Source: Serilophus lunatus (lineage: Eukaryota; Chordata; Aves; Passeriformes; Eurylaimidae). Taken from it: DNA of 64,000 bases. Positions 36,101-50,270 of this stretch are shown here, in pieces (the first letter of the stretch is position 1; every line of letters begins with the position of its first letter). The notes beneath the pieces are model-generated. The model did not search any database. It saw only the letters and a program-made list of their open reading frames with translations, and was not told where the DNA came from. The stretch spans positions 62,001 through 126,000 of the forward strand of contig VXBA01001824.1 of NCBI GenBank assembly GCA_013399895.1. Direction: 5' to 3'. Both the position numbers and the translations under genes were made by a program.

Positions 36101-38458
36101 AAAAATGCAAAGGCAGCAAGGCAAACAAAACATAACAGAAGACAGAAGGAAAAACTATTAGACTGAAATAACTGCATTATGACTACACAGTGTTAAGTTA
36201 AAGAAAATGCCATTAAGAAAATTGGAGATTTTAAGGACTGATGGGACCAGTGTAGTCATCTCATCAGTTCCATTGCATTAACCAGTGTTTTCTAGAATTA
36301 TCTTTTCTTTTAAATACAATAGTTATGTTTAAATACACCATGATTTTTTTCTTTTAAAGATCAGTCTTGGTTTGAAAACAGAGAGAAGATACTGCATTCC
36401 TTCCTAACATGTTCATAATCATGACTGTATCTTGCTTGTAGCCTAGGTTTTGCATGGTGTCAGTTTCACTTCATTGTGTCTTCCAATAGCCTTGTTGCTT
36501 TTTAAAATAACCTTTATGACATTTTTCTTGCTATATTGGATCCACTTTGACGGATAGTAGCTGGATAGCAGGTGGATGGCCCTTCAACCTTCTCTTTGAT
36601 AAATTAAACACATTTTTTGTAAGTCAGTGCTATACTTGTTTTTCAGTTCTGGTAGGTCCCAGTTTTCCTCTGAATTCTCTCTAAATTTGCCGCATATTCC
36701 TTGATTTTTAGACCCCACACTGGGGACATTGTTCCAAAGAGAGTTGAACTACTACCAAACAACAGGAGGAACATCTTCATTTTGAGCACTTATGGTGCAA
36801 TTATACTCAGTCTTCTGCAGAAGTTGCAGTACAGACTGCTAGGAAAGTTGTATGGATTTAGAGAAAGGCAATCTGATACTAGGCTGGTGTTAACATAACT
36901 GAAAAAGCATTTATAGTGTTTATTTCTTGCCCAGTTGAGACTGGAAACATTCAAAAGGACTCAGGCAACAGAAGTAGTTAAACATTTTCTGTTAGCATTT
37001 CTTTTTTTTCCAAGAGAAAGGGTTTTTTTCCTTTTACAGTAGACCATTAACAACTGTTTTGGGAAAAGTTGTGTGAGGCTGGATAACTGGTGTTAAAGCA
37101 TCTGATCAAGTTTTCATTTAGAGATTGTTCAATCCCCAGAACCAAAGGTAAGTCTGTGAGTCTGGAACATTAAATCTGATTACATCCCCTACAAATATTC
37201 ACAGACCAAATAATTTTAAGGATTTAGGCTACTGTCAAAATTAAAGTGAACTGTTCTTGAAGAGAGAAAAAACCCCCTAGTTCTTACGTGCAATAGCAAA
37301 ATATTCTAAGCACACATCCTGGACCACTTAACAAGCAAAATTTTTGTTTCCTGGAGTGAGTCTCAGCATGCCTTGTGATGATTCTATCTAGTGTTAGTTT
37401 GTGGCTTTTTATTGTATAACTTAAATAAAGTGCGTGGTGTTCATTTATGTTAAGAAAAATACAAGAAGAATTATAAAATGTAGGCTAATGAAAGAGAGTA
37501 AGAAGGGTAGAATATAGCAAGGTGATTAAAAGAATAATTTGCACAGATCTCAAGAGTTATTTTTTTCAATTAATATTAAGGACTTCCCTGAATTGCTGCT
37601 CTGCCTAATCTAGACATCTGCTAATAAGTTAATATTTAGAAGCATTCTTAGTAATAGTCAAATTGGGTCTGGATGACATTGAGGATTAATAAAAATTAGG
37701 AAAATTCACAGTGCAAGATGCAAAGTCATTTACTTCATGTTCAATAAATTCCGCTGTAAATTGGGAACTCATTACGAGGAAATACTAGAAAGGAGAAAGA
37801 TGTGATTCACCTCATCCCAAAAGAACTATCTTTGGTGTAGTAAGACCACTAGGGGAGGTGTGTTCCTGGAATACATACTGCAAAACATTTCCAGTAGGAA
37901 ATAGGGGCACTCCAGTGACATTGTGTAAGCTACCCATGAAATTTCATGCAAAATACTGTCTGTACCTATTCTCATACATTTCAGAAAGAACATACTGGAA
38001 TGAATGGAGGAAAAAGCCAAAAGGAGTATATGGGGAATCAAGACTTCATCTTATGAGACAATATTCAATGAGTTTGGCTCATCTTCCTTAACAAGGTGAA
38101 GAGCGAAAGACTCTGCCTTAATATCCCCATGACATACAGTACATTAGAGATGAATAATTTTAGATGGAGTTGAGAAGATTTCTGGTTACCAGGGAAGTGA
38201 AGNNNGGAATATGAGTTTGAAATGATGCTCAATAATCATTATAATTGTAATTGCCTCATGTATCCCAAACTGTTCCTAAAGCAGGTTCTGTTATTCTGCT
38301 GGAAGTCAGTTTGTTCTCAGGATCTTCTACTGAATATTGATCAGCTAAATAATTTGAATAATATAAAGAACGATGGTTAGTCTAAACAGCTGAACTTTTT
38401 AGGCCTTTTTGAGCCAATAAGCTGGCCACTAGAAAGCATGACTAATAGTCCTCTTTGA

Positions 38459-38525
38459 TTTTCTTTTCTTTTTTTTTTCTTTTNNNNNNNNNNNNNCTTT
38501 TTTTTTCTTTTTTTTTTTTTTTTTT
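38459..38525. repeat. Poly-T tract with a 13-base assembly gap
   Basis: T runs with scattered C surround 13 Ns (38484-38496). The tract length is therefore unknown. A second short N run (38203-38205) lies about 250 bp away. Confidence 0.9.
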
Positions 38526-39990
38526 AGATTTAAACAGTCACAAGAGTTGCAGGGCATATGAAAGTTCTCTGCAAGTATGTTTCACTGTCATTAATCAGAT
38601 GGCAGTTTTTCTGTTCTCTGATTCTTTAGAAACACATTCAGCATGAAAACAATCCTGTAATTTGTGGCTAATAAAACTATTTTTCTTCTAATTCAGTCTT
38701 CAATGAAATTTTGTAGATTTGAGACAAAAAATAGCTCATGTGAACTTTGATTTATCATATACAAATAAGTTTCAGACTCAAGTGCAACTCTTTCCATCAT
38801 TCTGGTAGATTTATGAAACAAACAGATTTAAATGCAAAATTAATTTCTATACCTCATTTCCCTGCAAGAAATTCTCCCTGAGTTTCAGCAAATAGATTTT
38901 TTTCATCTTAGTTTTTACTCTTCCCCATAAATGATTTTGATTTGGAAAAATAAATTTTTTCATTAGTTTAGATGGCAAATTAGGCAGTTAATTTCTGGAA
39001 TTAGATGTAATATTTTAAAATCAGTTCATAATAGTCTGTTGATATTTCTTCAAAGTATAAGCACTTCTGGCTTCCAGGAGAGTCCTCTAGACTACTGTTG
39101 TCTGAATCCTAACTTTACGAACTTTCCCAAATTTATGATGAATTTCTGAGCAATGATGGTATCTACAGCATGAAAGGAAGTCAATAGATATGGTGGAGGA
39201 AAAAAAGAAAAGGTGATGTCTGTTTGAGTACCTTAAAATTTCAAAAAGAGGATAAATGGAAATTATCACATCTTCAGCTTCCTATGATGTTCCCTATCAC
39301 ATTTAAATTATTTGTGACATTGAATTAATTTCAGAATTAAAAATTAGCTACTTATACCAGAGATATCTGCAGCTCATAGCTCTGAGGCAAAATGCAGAAT
39401 GCAGAATAAACTTTTAGACTGTTTGATACCAAAAATTCCAGGATGCTTCTCTGTTGCTATACATTAGGAATTTGGAAATGAATGCAGAGGGTCTGTAGAA
39501 AAATTTCAGTGGGAATGAAGATCTTGACTGATTATCCTGATTCGATTTTAACATCACATTTGCATTTTTGAATGTATGAAGCTGGGAACTGACCATACTT
39601 GCCTTGGGACATTAGGACAATTAGCAAGATGTTAGCACGTAACATCAGCGAGACAGAACTTCTGACTCTGGAAAGAAGGTAGATGATGGACTTCTCTTTA
39701 ACTGGTAATTGAAGTATTTTTCCCTTCTAAGTCTCTATATCTCCTCAGAATAAAAGAATCAGGAATTCTCTGTAAGAAGTACATTTCAGCTTGTGCATGC
39801 ACATTATACAATAGTCTGTGAAATGGGGCTGGCAGTGCCTGATTTATCCACAGGGAGCCTTTTGTTTCAGTCACTTCATTTGGAAAGATAATGTCAGTCT
39901 GTGAAGTGAGATGCTAAATGTGAAGGTAATACATTCCTTACAATGTCAAGGACATAATTATAAAGAGTTTCTTCCTTGAGTTGAGATTGT

Positions 39991-41119
39991 CAGGTAGCCT
40001 CTCATGACTTCACTAACAGAATACAGACAAAATTACAGTACTGGAGCTGCTGTCTCCTAGCACACATCCAGAAGGTGGGAACTTAATGAACAGTCTAATA
40101 AATCAACATGGAAAATGTTTTCCCTTCATTTTTTTTTTTTTGGTGAATTTACCAAAATTTGCCCTAGTTTAGGCAAAACTAAGATAGCACTCATCTTGTT
40201 AGGCTATCTCCAACAACGTTGTTTTCACTAAGCAAGTACTTTAAAAATACAACCTGTAAAATTGTGTGTTTCACATTTTATTAACTGGAAAGAGAGTAGC
40301 ATTAATACACTCCGCTGAAATATTGTTCGTTCTGAAATTGCAGATAATCCTGTTTACTACAGGACAATGCATTTTTATTATGAAAGACTCTCAATTGTTG
40401 TTTTCCAAACAAAGAAGTACAAATCATTTTCACAGATTTGGTTTTTTTCCTTTTGTTTTTTAGAAGAAATTAAAATGCATATTAATCAGCTTTTTTTTTT
40501 TTTAATATCCTTTATAGAGAAACCTCTTTTAAGTGCAAGTGAATTATTTTTAAATATCTGAAAAATTATGGACACTTCATAGAAACATGGAGGATTTATT
40601 TTAAATTTACTTAATTTACTGTTATTTCAGGATTTGTAGGATGAGCTTTGGCCTCAGCAAACATTTTTCCTTTTGCTTTTGGAAGATGGAGAAACCTTCT
40701 TGCCCGACAGTATGCATGTAGACTTGATAATAGCTGTGAATGCTGACTATTGTGTTATCACTGTGATGTTTACAACTTAACTAACTATACTCATGTTTCA
40801 AGATGGTGAAGATCTGATTCTAAACCCAAAGGTCTTCCTACTTAAGAGTAGTGTCGGAATTTTTATTCTGTGTTACTAAAAATAGTTTGTAACCCAAAGA
40901 CAAATTTTTTTTCCCTCTGATTTTCAAAGTAAACATATATCTTAGCATGTATTCAAGAACAAGCATGTGCGAAACTTCTCACACAAACTGGCATATTAGT
41001 ATTTCTCATTTAATAAGATCTCTACAATAATTCTTAGTAATTCCGCTATTAATTAATTAATTTTTAATGCAAAAAGACAGGTAGCCTCTAATAACTTCAT
41101 TAACAGAATACAGACAAAA
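39991..41119 (+). repeat. Pair of 42-bp direct repeats about 1.09 kb apart
   Basis: CAGGTAGCCTCTCATGACTT at 39991 and CAGGTAGCCTCTAATAACTT at 41078 each continue for another 22 bases ending ACAGAATACAGACAAAA. The copies 39991-40032 and 41078-41119 share 39 of 42 positions. Flanking sequence does not align. They may be fragments of one dispersed repeat family or a local duplication; the family is not recognised. Confidence 0.8.
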
Positions 41120-44060
41120 CAGGGTTATTATTTTGTTTCAATAAATTAACTCATGTAAAAAGAAGAAATAGCACTAAAGACCTAAGGCTCATCACTATTT
41201 AATTTCTAAAACAGTAACTTGTATTTCGATGAGCACAGATTTTTGCAGGGTACACTAGATTGATAAGTTATTCACAGTGTCAGATACTGTGGATATCTAA
41301 TATTAGACTGCAATATTGTGCCTCAGATTTATACAGTCAACTTAAAGCTTCATTAATATGCCATTGCCTTTGTGGCCAGTTACAGAGCCAGTGAGAGACT
41401 TCCTGGCAATTGTGATTCCAGGATGGTATGTACATATCAGAACACTTCTCCTGAAGTGCACCAGTGGCAGCTTCTAGGCCTTTATGTTTTTATACAGAAA
41501 AATAATATAATTTTCCCCTTGACAGCAGTAGTGCATGGATATGTAAATTAAAATAACACACTAGAAGAAATGAATGAATTTAGAAATGGAAGGCAGGAAA
41601 AACTGCACAATGTCAGTGCTGTGTGAAAAGGGCTCAAAGAAACCATCTATCCTGCCTTCCAGAAGCCCTATTTTGTTTTCTCAGTTCTTGGAAAAACATG
41701 AATATTTTATACTACGAGTATATTTATAAATAATGTATAACTGTCTTATAAATTATTACTAGTTCTTTTCATGAAGAGTTAAATATGAGCTACCCACATT
41801 TTTATAGACCAACAAGTGAATAAAATGCCCCATTTACTACAAAATACATTTGCTACTCATGCTTCTAAGCATGCTAATAAGATTAACTGGGACATATCAC
41901 TGTGTTGTGTACTATCTCTAAGTTCAGCCCTGAGTTCAGTCAAATAAAACGGAGAGGCTCTAGTTTACTACTCATGACAGAAATACATCTAATTTTTGCA
42001 TCTTAACAGTGTGTGTGGGGGGGGTGGTAGGCGCATGTGAATTGATTTCCTGCTGGCCATCTTTGCTCCTTCTTCAGATCACATATGTTGGGGTGAGTTC
42101 CCCTACATTCATTTCCTTTTTCTATCTTGAAATTTTGACAGGAGAATTTGGTTTTGTTTAGGATATTGGAGCATGTGTCTGTTCCCCTGGTGAGGTTATT
42201 GCACAGCAGCTAGAACAGAAGTGGGACATTTGGAAACTTATGTCACATCTCACACGCAATGTGCAGCTGTAGAACTAGGTCTCCAGTAACTGGGCGAAAT
42301 GGAAGAACTTAATGTTTGTGGTACACATAAGACAGAGGCAGCATGTACATGCCAAATGAGTCCAAACTCTCCCAAAGGAGGGGGAGAGCAAGCCTTCACA
42401 AACCTTCACACAGTACATGTGCAGTCAATCTCTCATCTCATAGTCTTTTCCTAACAAGGCACATCCTACTCATCTGTGCAATGTGCAATCTGTGCAAACA
42501 ACGTTCTCACCCTTTCTAAAAATCCTGAACCTACAATAGGCATGGAGAGGGATGTGCAAGTTATCACTGATCTGGAATGGCTCATCAGGTCTTCATCAAA
42601 GCAGATATACTTGCATGCTCAAGGAGCCTCTACAGTTTTGCAAAGCAGTGCCCTCCAGGTCCACAGGTTACTAAACCTTCCTGGACCCGGATATACTGCG
42701 GGTGGTGGGGTACATAAATTAGCAGGTTTCTCCATTGGTCATCGTATCACAGGCTTTCTTATGCCTATCTCAGATAATGCTATAATGGACTCTAAGCAGT
42801 AGAATGTTTTTATTACATGCTTTAGATTTGTTTCAGGCATCTAACTTGTATACATTGTCCAAAAGGTCTACCACTCGCAGGCGAGAGGTATCTTTCTGAC
42901 TGCAAGATTCTCTTAGGATAACGGCTTTTGTAGGTGGTAAACTCAATGCTGTCTTACTGGCTGACTATAAATAAACAAACCCAAAAATACAAGTCAACAG
43001 ATATACAGATGTTAGTGTTCCTGCAATTGCTTGCCTGTGTACAGTGCACTAAAAAGGCATGTTAATAGACCATTTTGATGTGATTATTGAGCACTATACA
43101 CCACAGTGTAACAAAACCATAATTGCATCAACCAGATGACATGTTGCAAGGTACAGGCTATTAAGTCGACAAATGAGGTTATACTTGAGGACTTTCTAAT
43201 AGTGTTGAGAAGTTCAATAGAAATATTTATATGTTTACTAGAACTTTAACAGCTTTGAACTGTATTTTTATCAAATCTGGTATTAGTTTTAACAAAAATA
43301 TATGTAACGGACTACAGTTTTTGAGGGGAAATGGACTAATAAGCATTAATAATTTGTATTTGCAACAGGGCAAAATAGCACTTCTTGACTATTTTTTTGA
43401 GATGCTTAAGGTGTCTTGAAACTTTAATTGTAACCTGGGAGTTCTAGCTACATAGAGAAAACCAAAGAAAATCCTTAGCTCAAGAGTCTTAAAGGCCCAA
43501 CTTCTGGGCTATTGCTATGCTTCGTGGGGCAAGCAGAGTATGCAGCAGTATGATGTACATATGAACAATGGCTGAAAGAAATAACTCATACAAAACCTGT
43601 ATCTTTCATAAACATTTTGGTCCAAGTCTTTGTGTAGCACTTGGATACCCTACTGAGAGGTGCCTACACAGTATGGATAAGGAATTAAACATGCCCTGGA
43701 ATTTTAATATGCAGAAGTCCACCCAGTGTAAGCTTAAAATTTTGAGGAAAATAAATTTTAACTTCTGAACTAATATTTGTCTTATAGTAATATGGAGTCA
43801 AAAAATACACATGTTGTTAATACACGTGTCTAATCACTTGCAGGGAAAGAGATGCCAAAACATATTTAAAGTGGTATTGAACTTGCAAGTCGTTAAAAGG
43901 TTTCACCACACAAATATGTCTGCTTCATGTCTGGAGATATATATATGGTACTCCCTAAGGTCCCAACTGGCTCAGAAAGGCTAAGTGATTAGCAGAGAAC
44001 ATCCTAAAATAATCCAGATCCTTCCTAATAAGTTGCACTGAAATGACATTAAAACTTGGT

Positions 44061-44094
44061 GGTTTGTTTTGTTTTGTTTGTTTGTTTGTTTTTT
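44061..44094. repeat. (TTTG)n simple repeat
   Basis: GGTTTGTTTTGTTTTG passes into a TTTG run and ends in six T. It is a short imperfect microsatellite within the mir-204 host intron, with no sign of function. Confidence 0.9.
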
Positions 44095-46620
44095 CCCAGG
44101 CAGTTGTTTTCAGTCTTCAGGCCCTTTGAAAACATCTTCTGAGGTGTATGAGACTTATATGTATGTCAACATCAATAACAACTAGATGAGATCACCTGTA
44201 TATAAAATAGATCTGTATCCAACAGCTCTGCAAATCACAGCTGCAATATGCTTGCTTCTAGAACAATTACATTATTAACTACTAAGTGAATGCAGCTGAA
44301 AAAAAAAGGAAGGTAGCTTGCTTCCCAGGATGATGGATGTTATTTCCCAGAAGTATAGGAACATCTCCCAGGAGTCATGACCACTTCACCTTAAATTCAC
44401 ATAGCTGTACGTTTTACAGTCAGCTCTCCCTTTTCCTCACCCCTTCCCCAGAGCAGAACTACTTATTCCAGATATAGTAAAGGTAAGATGGATATTTCTT
44501 TTAATCCTTAAAGAGCTGTTCAATAATATGAGCAGAGGAATTTATAGATAAAAAAAGGAAGGAAAAAACTTCATTCAAACCACTCTACTCTTTTCTCAAC
44601 AACTATAATAGTTTTTTATATCCTGAAATCAAGTGGAACTTCCACTTGTTTGGAGGCTCATTGCATGCCCTATATCTAGAGAAATCAAATTGATCTGGTA
44701 AACCAACTTAACAAATTCTAAGAATATTTGCTGTGTTTCTGAAATTCACAGAAAAGATTATGTGTGACGGAATGACACAGAACCACCACTATTAAAGGAA
44801 AGCTCACAACATTTGAATTATTTCTTCTTTTCTGTTTATTTTTTGACTTTTCTACTGTAGGCTTGCTAAATATAATTTTCTATAAGCTTTCTATTTTCAT
44901 GCTCCAAGTCACATTTTAAAATTACTAATATGAATTTTATTTTGTTCATCTTTATTTTTTTCCTTTGCAGTTTGCATTCATTCTCTTTGTTATCCTTGTA
45001 ATGGTCATTTCCATCCTGCATTCTCATCTTTATAATTTCCTTTCTCGTAACTCAATCACATTTTCACTTCCTCTCTGTCTCCTTCAGTTTAATCCATAAT
45101 CTTCTTTTCTCCTCTATTTTTAATTCTCCCTTTACTAAGAGTATGATCGCATTACATTTGTCCCAGTCTGTTCTCCCTTCTCTTCTGCCTCACCTCAATA
45201 ATTTCACTCTCATTTTTATTTGTTCAGTGCTCATTCCCCACCTCTCTAAATCTACCTAGTGCTGTATCTGTTATGCTACTAGATGTGGCATTGACAGACA
45301 AATGTGTAGACCAGACACCCTGAACCATATCTTCATTCAATGCTATACTGATACTAAAAAGTTCTCCAAAGGAAATCAAGGATGGCAACAAAAAAAAATT
45401 TGTAACACCTTCTTTTGATTTTCATACTAGTCTTTCAAAAGGACAAAGTTCACAGAGCCCTTGGAAGACATACGACATGGGAAAAGTTCAGGTAAGACTA
45501 AACACTGGGATTTGTGAGCCTCTTAAACATCCAGTTAACAATCCATCTCGTTACTTTCAATACAGAGACAAAAAATTGTTCAAAGCTGGCACTTAAAAGT
45601 TCAAAGACACACATACAAAACCCTCATATGACTTTCAGTCAACATGTACTCTATCCTTATAGTCAATTGCTTATTAGGCCAGTACTAGAGCACCTAACTG
45701 GTCTCACTTCTTGGAGCGCGTTACCTGTAGGCAATGGCCTAAGAGATGCAGGAGCAAGTTTCAGAAATTCTCACATCCTGTATAATCTTCTTTGGCAACT
45801 TCCCTGGCTCGCCTTGGATGTGAGTGCTATCATATATTGTTGGCAGCACTTTAGAAAGTTATCGCAGCAAAATTACCAAATTTTACACTGCCTCATAATA
45901 TATATCAAGGTGCTTTTCCCTGTCATATCTTGAATATTTGTGAACATATTTAATACCACATAAATTCAGAAATTTCTCTTACTTCACAGTGTTTTAGAAA
46001 ACTACAAGAGGAGAGATTTAGAACATCAGAAATTTGGTAAAAATGGATTAATCAAAAAAGAATCCTTCTTTCTTAGTTTTATGGCTTTGTGAATTCAATA
46101 AATCTAAAATATCCAAACATTAGGGAGCTGAAATGATTCTACACTTTTGCTTGTGTATCAATCATATGAAAAAAAACATATGTTTTCAACAAACATATCT
46201 GTTTAAAGTCAAGCCCACGAAGGAAATTTACAGATCCACTTGTGTGGATCTAACTTGTATTTATCTGTACTTCAAGAACAATTTTTAACCTTCTTGTGCT
46301 TTCTCAGCCCTTTCTAAGATGTGTTCACCTACAATGCCTGATCAAACAACATCACAACGCTTTAAATGGAAAAGGCCCAAGTTTCCAATCTCTAGCAAAG
46401 TCTGAAATGACTCAATCTTCAAACAATTCTACTTTTTATTTAAATTTCACAGGAGTCAAACTTGCAGCAGGCTTCCTCTCCTAGAAGGAAGTCTGTACCT
46501 AGATCTTTCCAGTTATGTATTTATGAAAATGCATCTCAAACTGCACAGAATATGAAAGAAAAATCTGAATTAAATGATAATTCCAATGCATTTGATGATG
46601 GTGCAATGGTCAGAGAAGAT

Positions 46621-46730
46621 GCCAGTGATGACAGTTGAACGTCCCTTTGCCTTCCCAGCCCCCTTCATATATTCTCAGGCATAGGATGACAAAGGGAAGT
46701 CCACGGGTCACATGAACATATATTGCTGAC
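46621..46730 (-). ncRNA. MIR204: mir-204 microRNA precursor
   Basis: On the minus strand the 5p arm (46677-46698) reads TTCCCTTTGTCATCCTATGC plus CT, and the 3p arm (46638-46659) reads GCTGGGAAGGCAAAGGGACG plus TT. A 17-base loop (GAGAATATATGAAGGGG) lies between them, and the arms pair as a hairpin. Both mature arms equal the mammalian sequences I know; the loop and basal stem differ at a few bases. ATGCCT at the 5p end identifies mir-204 rather than mir-211, which ends TCGCCT. The hairpin lies in a TRPM3 intron in the same orientation, as in mammals, so it is probably processed from the TRPM3 primary transcript. In vertebrates it acts mainly in the eye (lens, retina, pigment epithelium), with MEIS2 a known target. 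Confidence 0.97.
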
Positions 46731-49700
46731 ATGTTACACTGTCTAAAGTGTCTTCTCTATCCAAACAAATCACCCAATTCTACCCATCAATTCCTTACTC
46801 AAAGGTAACTTTTTCCCATAGGCCTACCAAAACTCAACTACATTAAACAACTCTGTAAAGAATAAAAACTAAATAAAAGAGCATACTGTCTTTCCAATGC
46901 CTGTGGTCTGTCTGCTTTTCAAACAGCATATAGCAGAGGTAAAGCAAACCTGCAGCACCAAACAGCATGTTTAAAGTTAGAACAATTGCAGATTGTAAAA
47001 TTCTGCATGAAGTCCTGTGTAGTCTGGGACACAATTCTTTCAGAAACATACTGCTCAAACACAGAATAAGAATCTTACAAGGTGGACCTATACAATCTGA
47101 GGATTTGGTTTGCTAATCTTTCTAAGAAATATCAACACTTTACTGTGTGGAACCTTGATGTGTAGGAACTGACCTAGCAGTCTAGTGTGCTTCTTGTAAG
47201 CTTCAAGTAGAATAAAGAGCATTTTTGTTAAAGGCACTTATAAAAGATACAAATCAGAGCAAAGTACTTCAAATATTCTGATTTTTTGACATGGGTTTAT
47301 TTCCATACATTGCCATTACACCTTCTGGTTCAGCATTTGGAAATCAAATATTACATTTTTACATTAGTTCTAGGACTTCTTGGAATAGAATTGTTAAAAA
47401 CCTCACATCCCCAAAAGGGCTTTCTCTTTCTTTTTCATTCTTCCCCCCTTTACACCCTCCCTCCACCCCAACCCTGCATAACTGAAGAAGATGGTAGCTA
47501 ATTTTATGAAGAGAAAAATAGTTTTCACAATGGAAGTCTTTCCTCATCAGTATAGCATCAGAGATACAACTGCGCTTCACTTACTGTATCTCTGAAAAAT
47601 CACCACTTTTGAGCTGGGACATTTTATTACATTTAAAATCTCCATAACTTTGTCATGAAAACCTTCTGCTCATTCATATAATATTTTTGGAATAGGATGA
47701 ACTCCATATTTCAAAGTAGAGACTTTTACGTGAACTGTCAAATTAGCAATATAATGCTGTACAAATAAACCCTACAGCAGAGATATTTACAAAAATATAT
47801 TTCCTTTCTTCTAGAGCATACCTTCAGGTGATAACCCTGGCTTAAAAATTCTCCAAAAACTTCAGGACTCAAGTGTTTGTGTGAATTTGATACCAGAAAC
47901 AGTTTTGATCAGATCACTTTCAATATTTCCTTTGGATCTTGAAAGAGTTTCAGAAAAGTTCTTTCAACACTTCTTACTGCAAAATGATGCACTTTAAACT
48001 CCATGAGTTTGAGACAACATGTGGCTCACTGCAGGAGATGATTTCTGGGCTGTGCTAAAATAGTCTTGTGAAAGTAAGAAGTATCTGCCCTGAGCACTAT
48101 AACATTAAATTGACCTCTAGCTAATTGCACAACTTTGTGACTCTGTGCTGAACCTGGAGAATCAGACTGACTCACAAATGTCGCTGTACCCTCTGCATGT
48201 CTGAAAAGCATTTTTTAATTCCTGCATATTTGCTGTGGACAAAACAAGAGCTATGGATGTGGTAAAACCTAAAAAGGTGAAGTAAAAATGGAGTATTCAA
48301 TAATACCTTTTCTCTAATGTTTCTAAGGAGCATAAGACAAGATGCTGCTGCTGCTAATAATGATTGTTAAATAGTACACTTATTAGATACTGCTGAATGA
48401 CTGACAGTGATGTCAAAAACAGCTGAGCCTTTCAGAATTATCTGACATTTAATGACCCTATTTAGTATTAAATTTTCTATGTCTCTAATATGTGAGAATA
48501 AGTCTAACGCTTCCCTTTATGAATAGTATGTCATCCTAAATATCCAGGAGAGCTAACACTGCACTGAAGAAAGACACTGTGAAAGCAAAGGAAAGTAAAT
48601 AAGAAGAAATGACAAGCCTAGCATGCAAAACTCAGGCAGGCTTAAAAATAAGAATAAAATCTACTTTCAGCACTATTGTCCAGGGACAGACTATGAAACA
48701 GAAAGAATTTACTATTACTTAAATTTATAAATCTATTCTGTTTTCTAGAGCAGATTCTTTTTTTTTGGTGATTAACTAAAAATTGCACCTTCTCCCAGCT
48801 CTTCAGTAAATAAATTCCTGAGGCTGTCAGTGTTTTCCCCTGCTCTGCATGCCTATAATTGGAAAATGGTAAATAAGAACATACATGCATGCCTGCACAC
48901 ACTCCCATTTGGATAAAGATCCCTTTGCAGCAACGTCCTGGCATGTACAGGGTGGAGGATCTACACTGCTCTGTTAGAAAAGAGGGTAAGGAAAGGCATC
49001 GGAAAGTGGCCATCTGTTTGGCTGACCCAACAAAGCAGGTGGTCTTTCTCTTTTCCATATGGTCAACTTCCCATTAGCTAGAGGGTGGGCAGGACTAAGT
49101 CACCTTCTTTTAAAGCAAAGGGAAACAAAACACAGCAGAAAAATTCTGGATGTTACTGGTCCGAGCTGTACAAATCTTATTGTCAACCTTACTTGTGAAT
49201 TATTTTCTCATATTTCCCTTTTGAGGAAGTGTTGTGAGACCAAGTGTCATTGTGTTTTTAAGAGATGGATATGGGAGGTACTGGTTAAATGACAGAGCAA
49301 TTCTGTCACAGAGAAAAGTGAAGAGAAAAGGAAGATGCATATTCCTCTCTGTGTGTGTGTGCACATTTGGCGGAGGGGCTGCTGCAGAGAGAAAACAGAG
49401 CAGAGAAATCCTTCCATTTTTGTAGATGTTTGAAGCGGCCAGGCAAGCATTTGACTTGAACCACCAAAGTCTAGAGGTTCATCCATCAATCACTTTTTAA
49501 AAGATATGCATCTTGATGTAATATGATTTAAGTTAAATCCCTGTAAGGAGATTTATTTTTTAAGATTAATATTTTCCCAACACAACATTGTGCTGTAAAC
49601 TGCAAAAGCTCATATTTTTCTCATAATTAAATTAATTCTATTTAGTCCACAATTTTCTAGAGTTAGATGATATCATATATGCCACTTTCAAATGTGAATT

Positions 49701-50270
49701 TTTGTTGCTGGTCAAGCTAGAATTAGATCATGTTATCTTCATCTGCTAAGGGAGCTCATAGGCATGCACATACTGCTTATGATGCACATACATTCCTGCA
49801 TATTTACACAGTGCTCTCTGAGAAAAAAGCAATAAAACTCCGATATTCTATAATCAATAAGCCTACAGAGTGCGTAGCTCATGCAGTGGTGTTGAAGGCT
49901 GTAAGCAGCAAATAGTTTTAATTTAAGCAAAGACAATACTGATCATATAGAAAACTTTGTCAAGTACGAAGAAAATACTAGTTTAGGCCTGCCAGTGTAA
50001 ATCCTTATCATCTGATGTCTGAGTCTAAATGTTTTTCCCAGTCTCATTCCAGTTTCAAGCGCCTATATTCAAGTTTCACCACTTCTCAAAATTGCATGTT
50101 TAAAGAGAGGTATCAGTAGAAAGGCTGGGCATATGATCACTTTTGAAAGACTAGATTCATTTTCATTCCTAAAGAAATCTTATGCATTGTTTGTGAGACT
50201 GGGGCTTGAGTCTAATCATGAGATGATATCATCAGGATTCTAAAGAGTGAGGTGAAAGGATGATCTAATC

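Noticed and set aside
35786..36166. 126-codon plus-strand open frame
   Set aside because: It is the antisense shadow of TRPM3 window exon 4 extended by the stop-free A/C-rich repeat.
45514..45933. 139-codon plus-strand open frame in the mir-204 intron
   Set aside because: It has no family motif or coding signature. It could be a fossil, but nothing supports a gene.
48642..49058. 138-codon minus-strand open frame
   Set aside because: Composition and sequence look random; it is within an intron and lacks any conserved motif.
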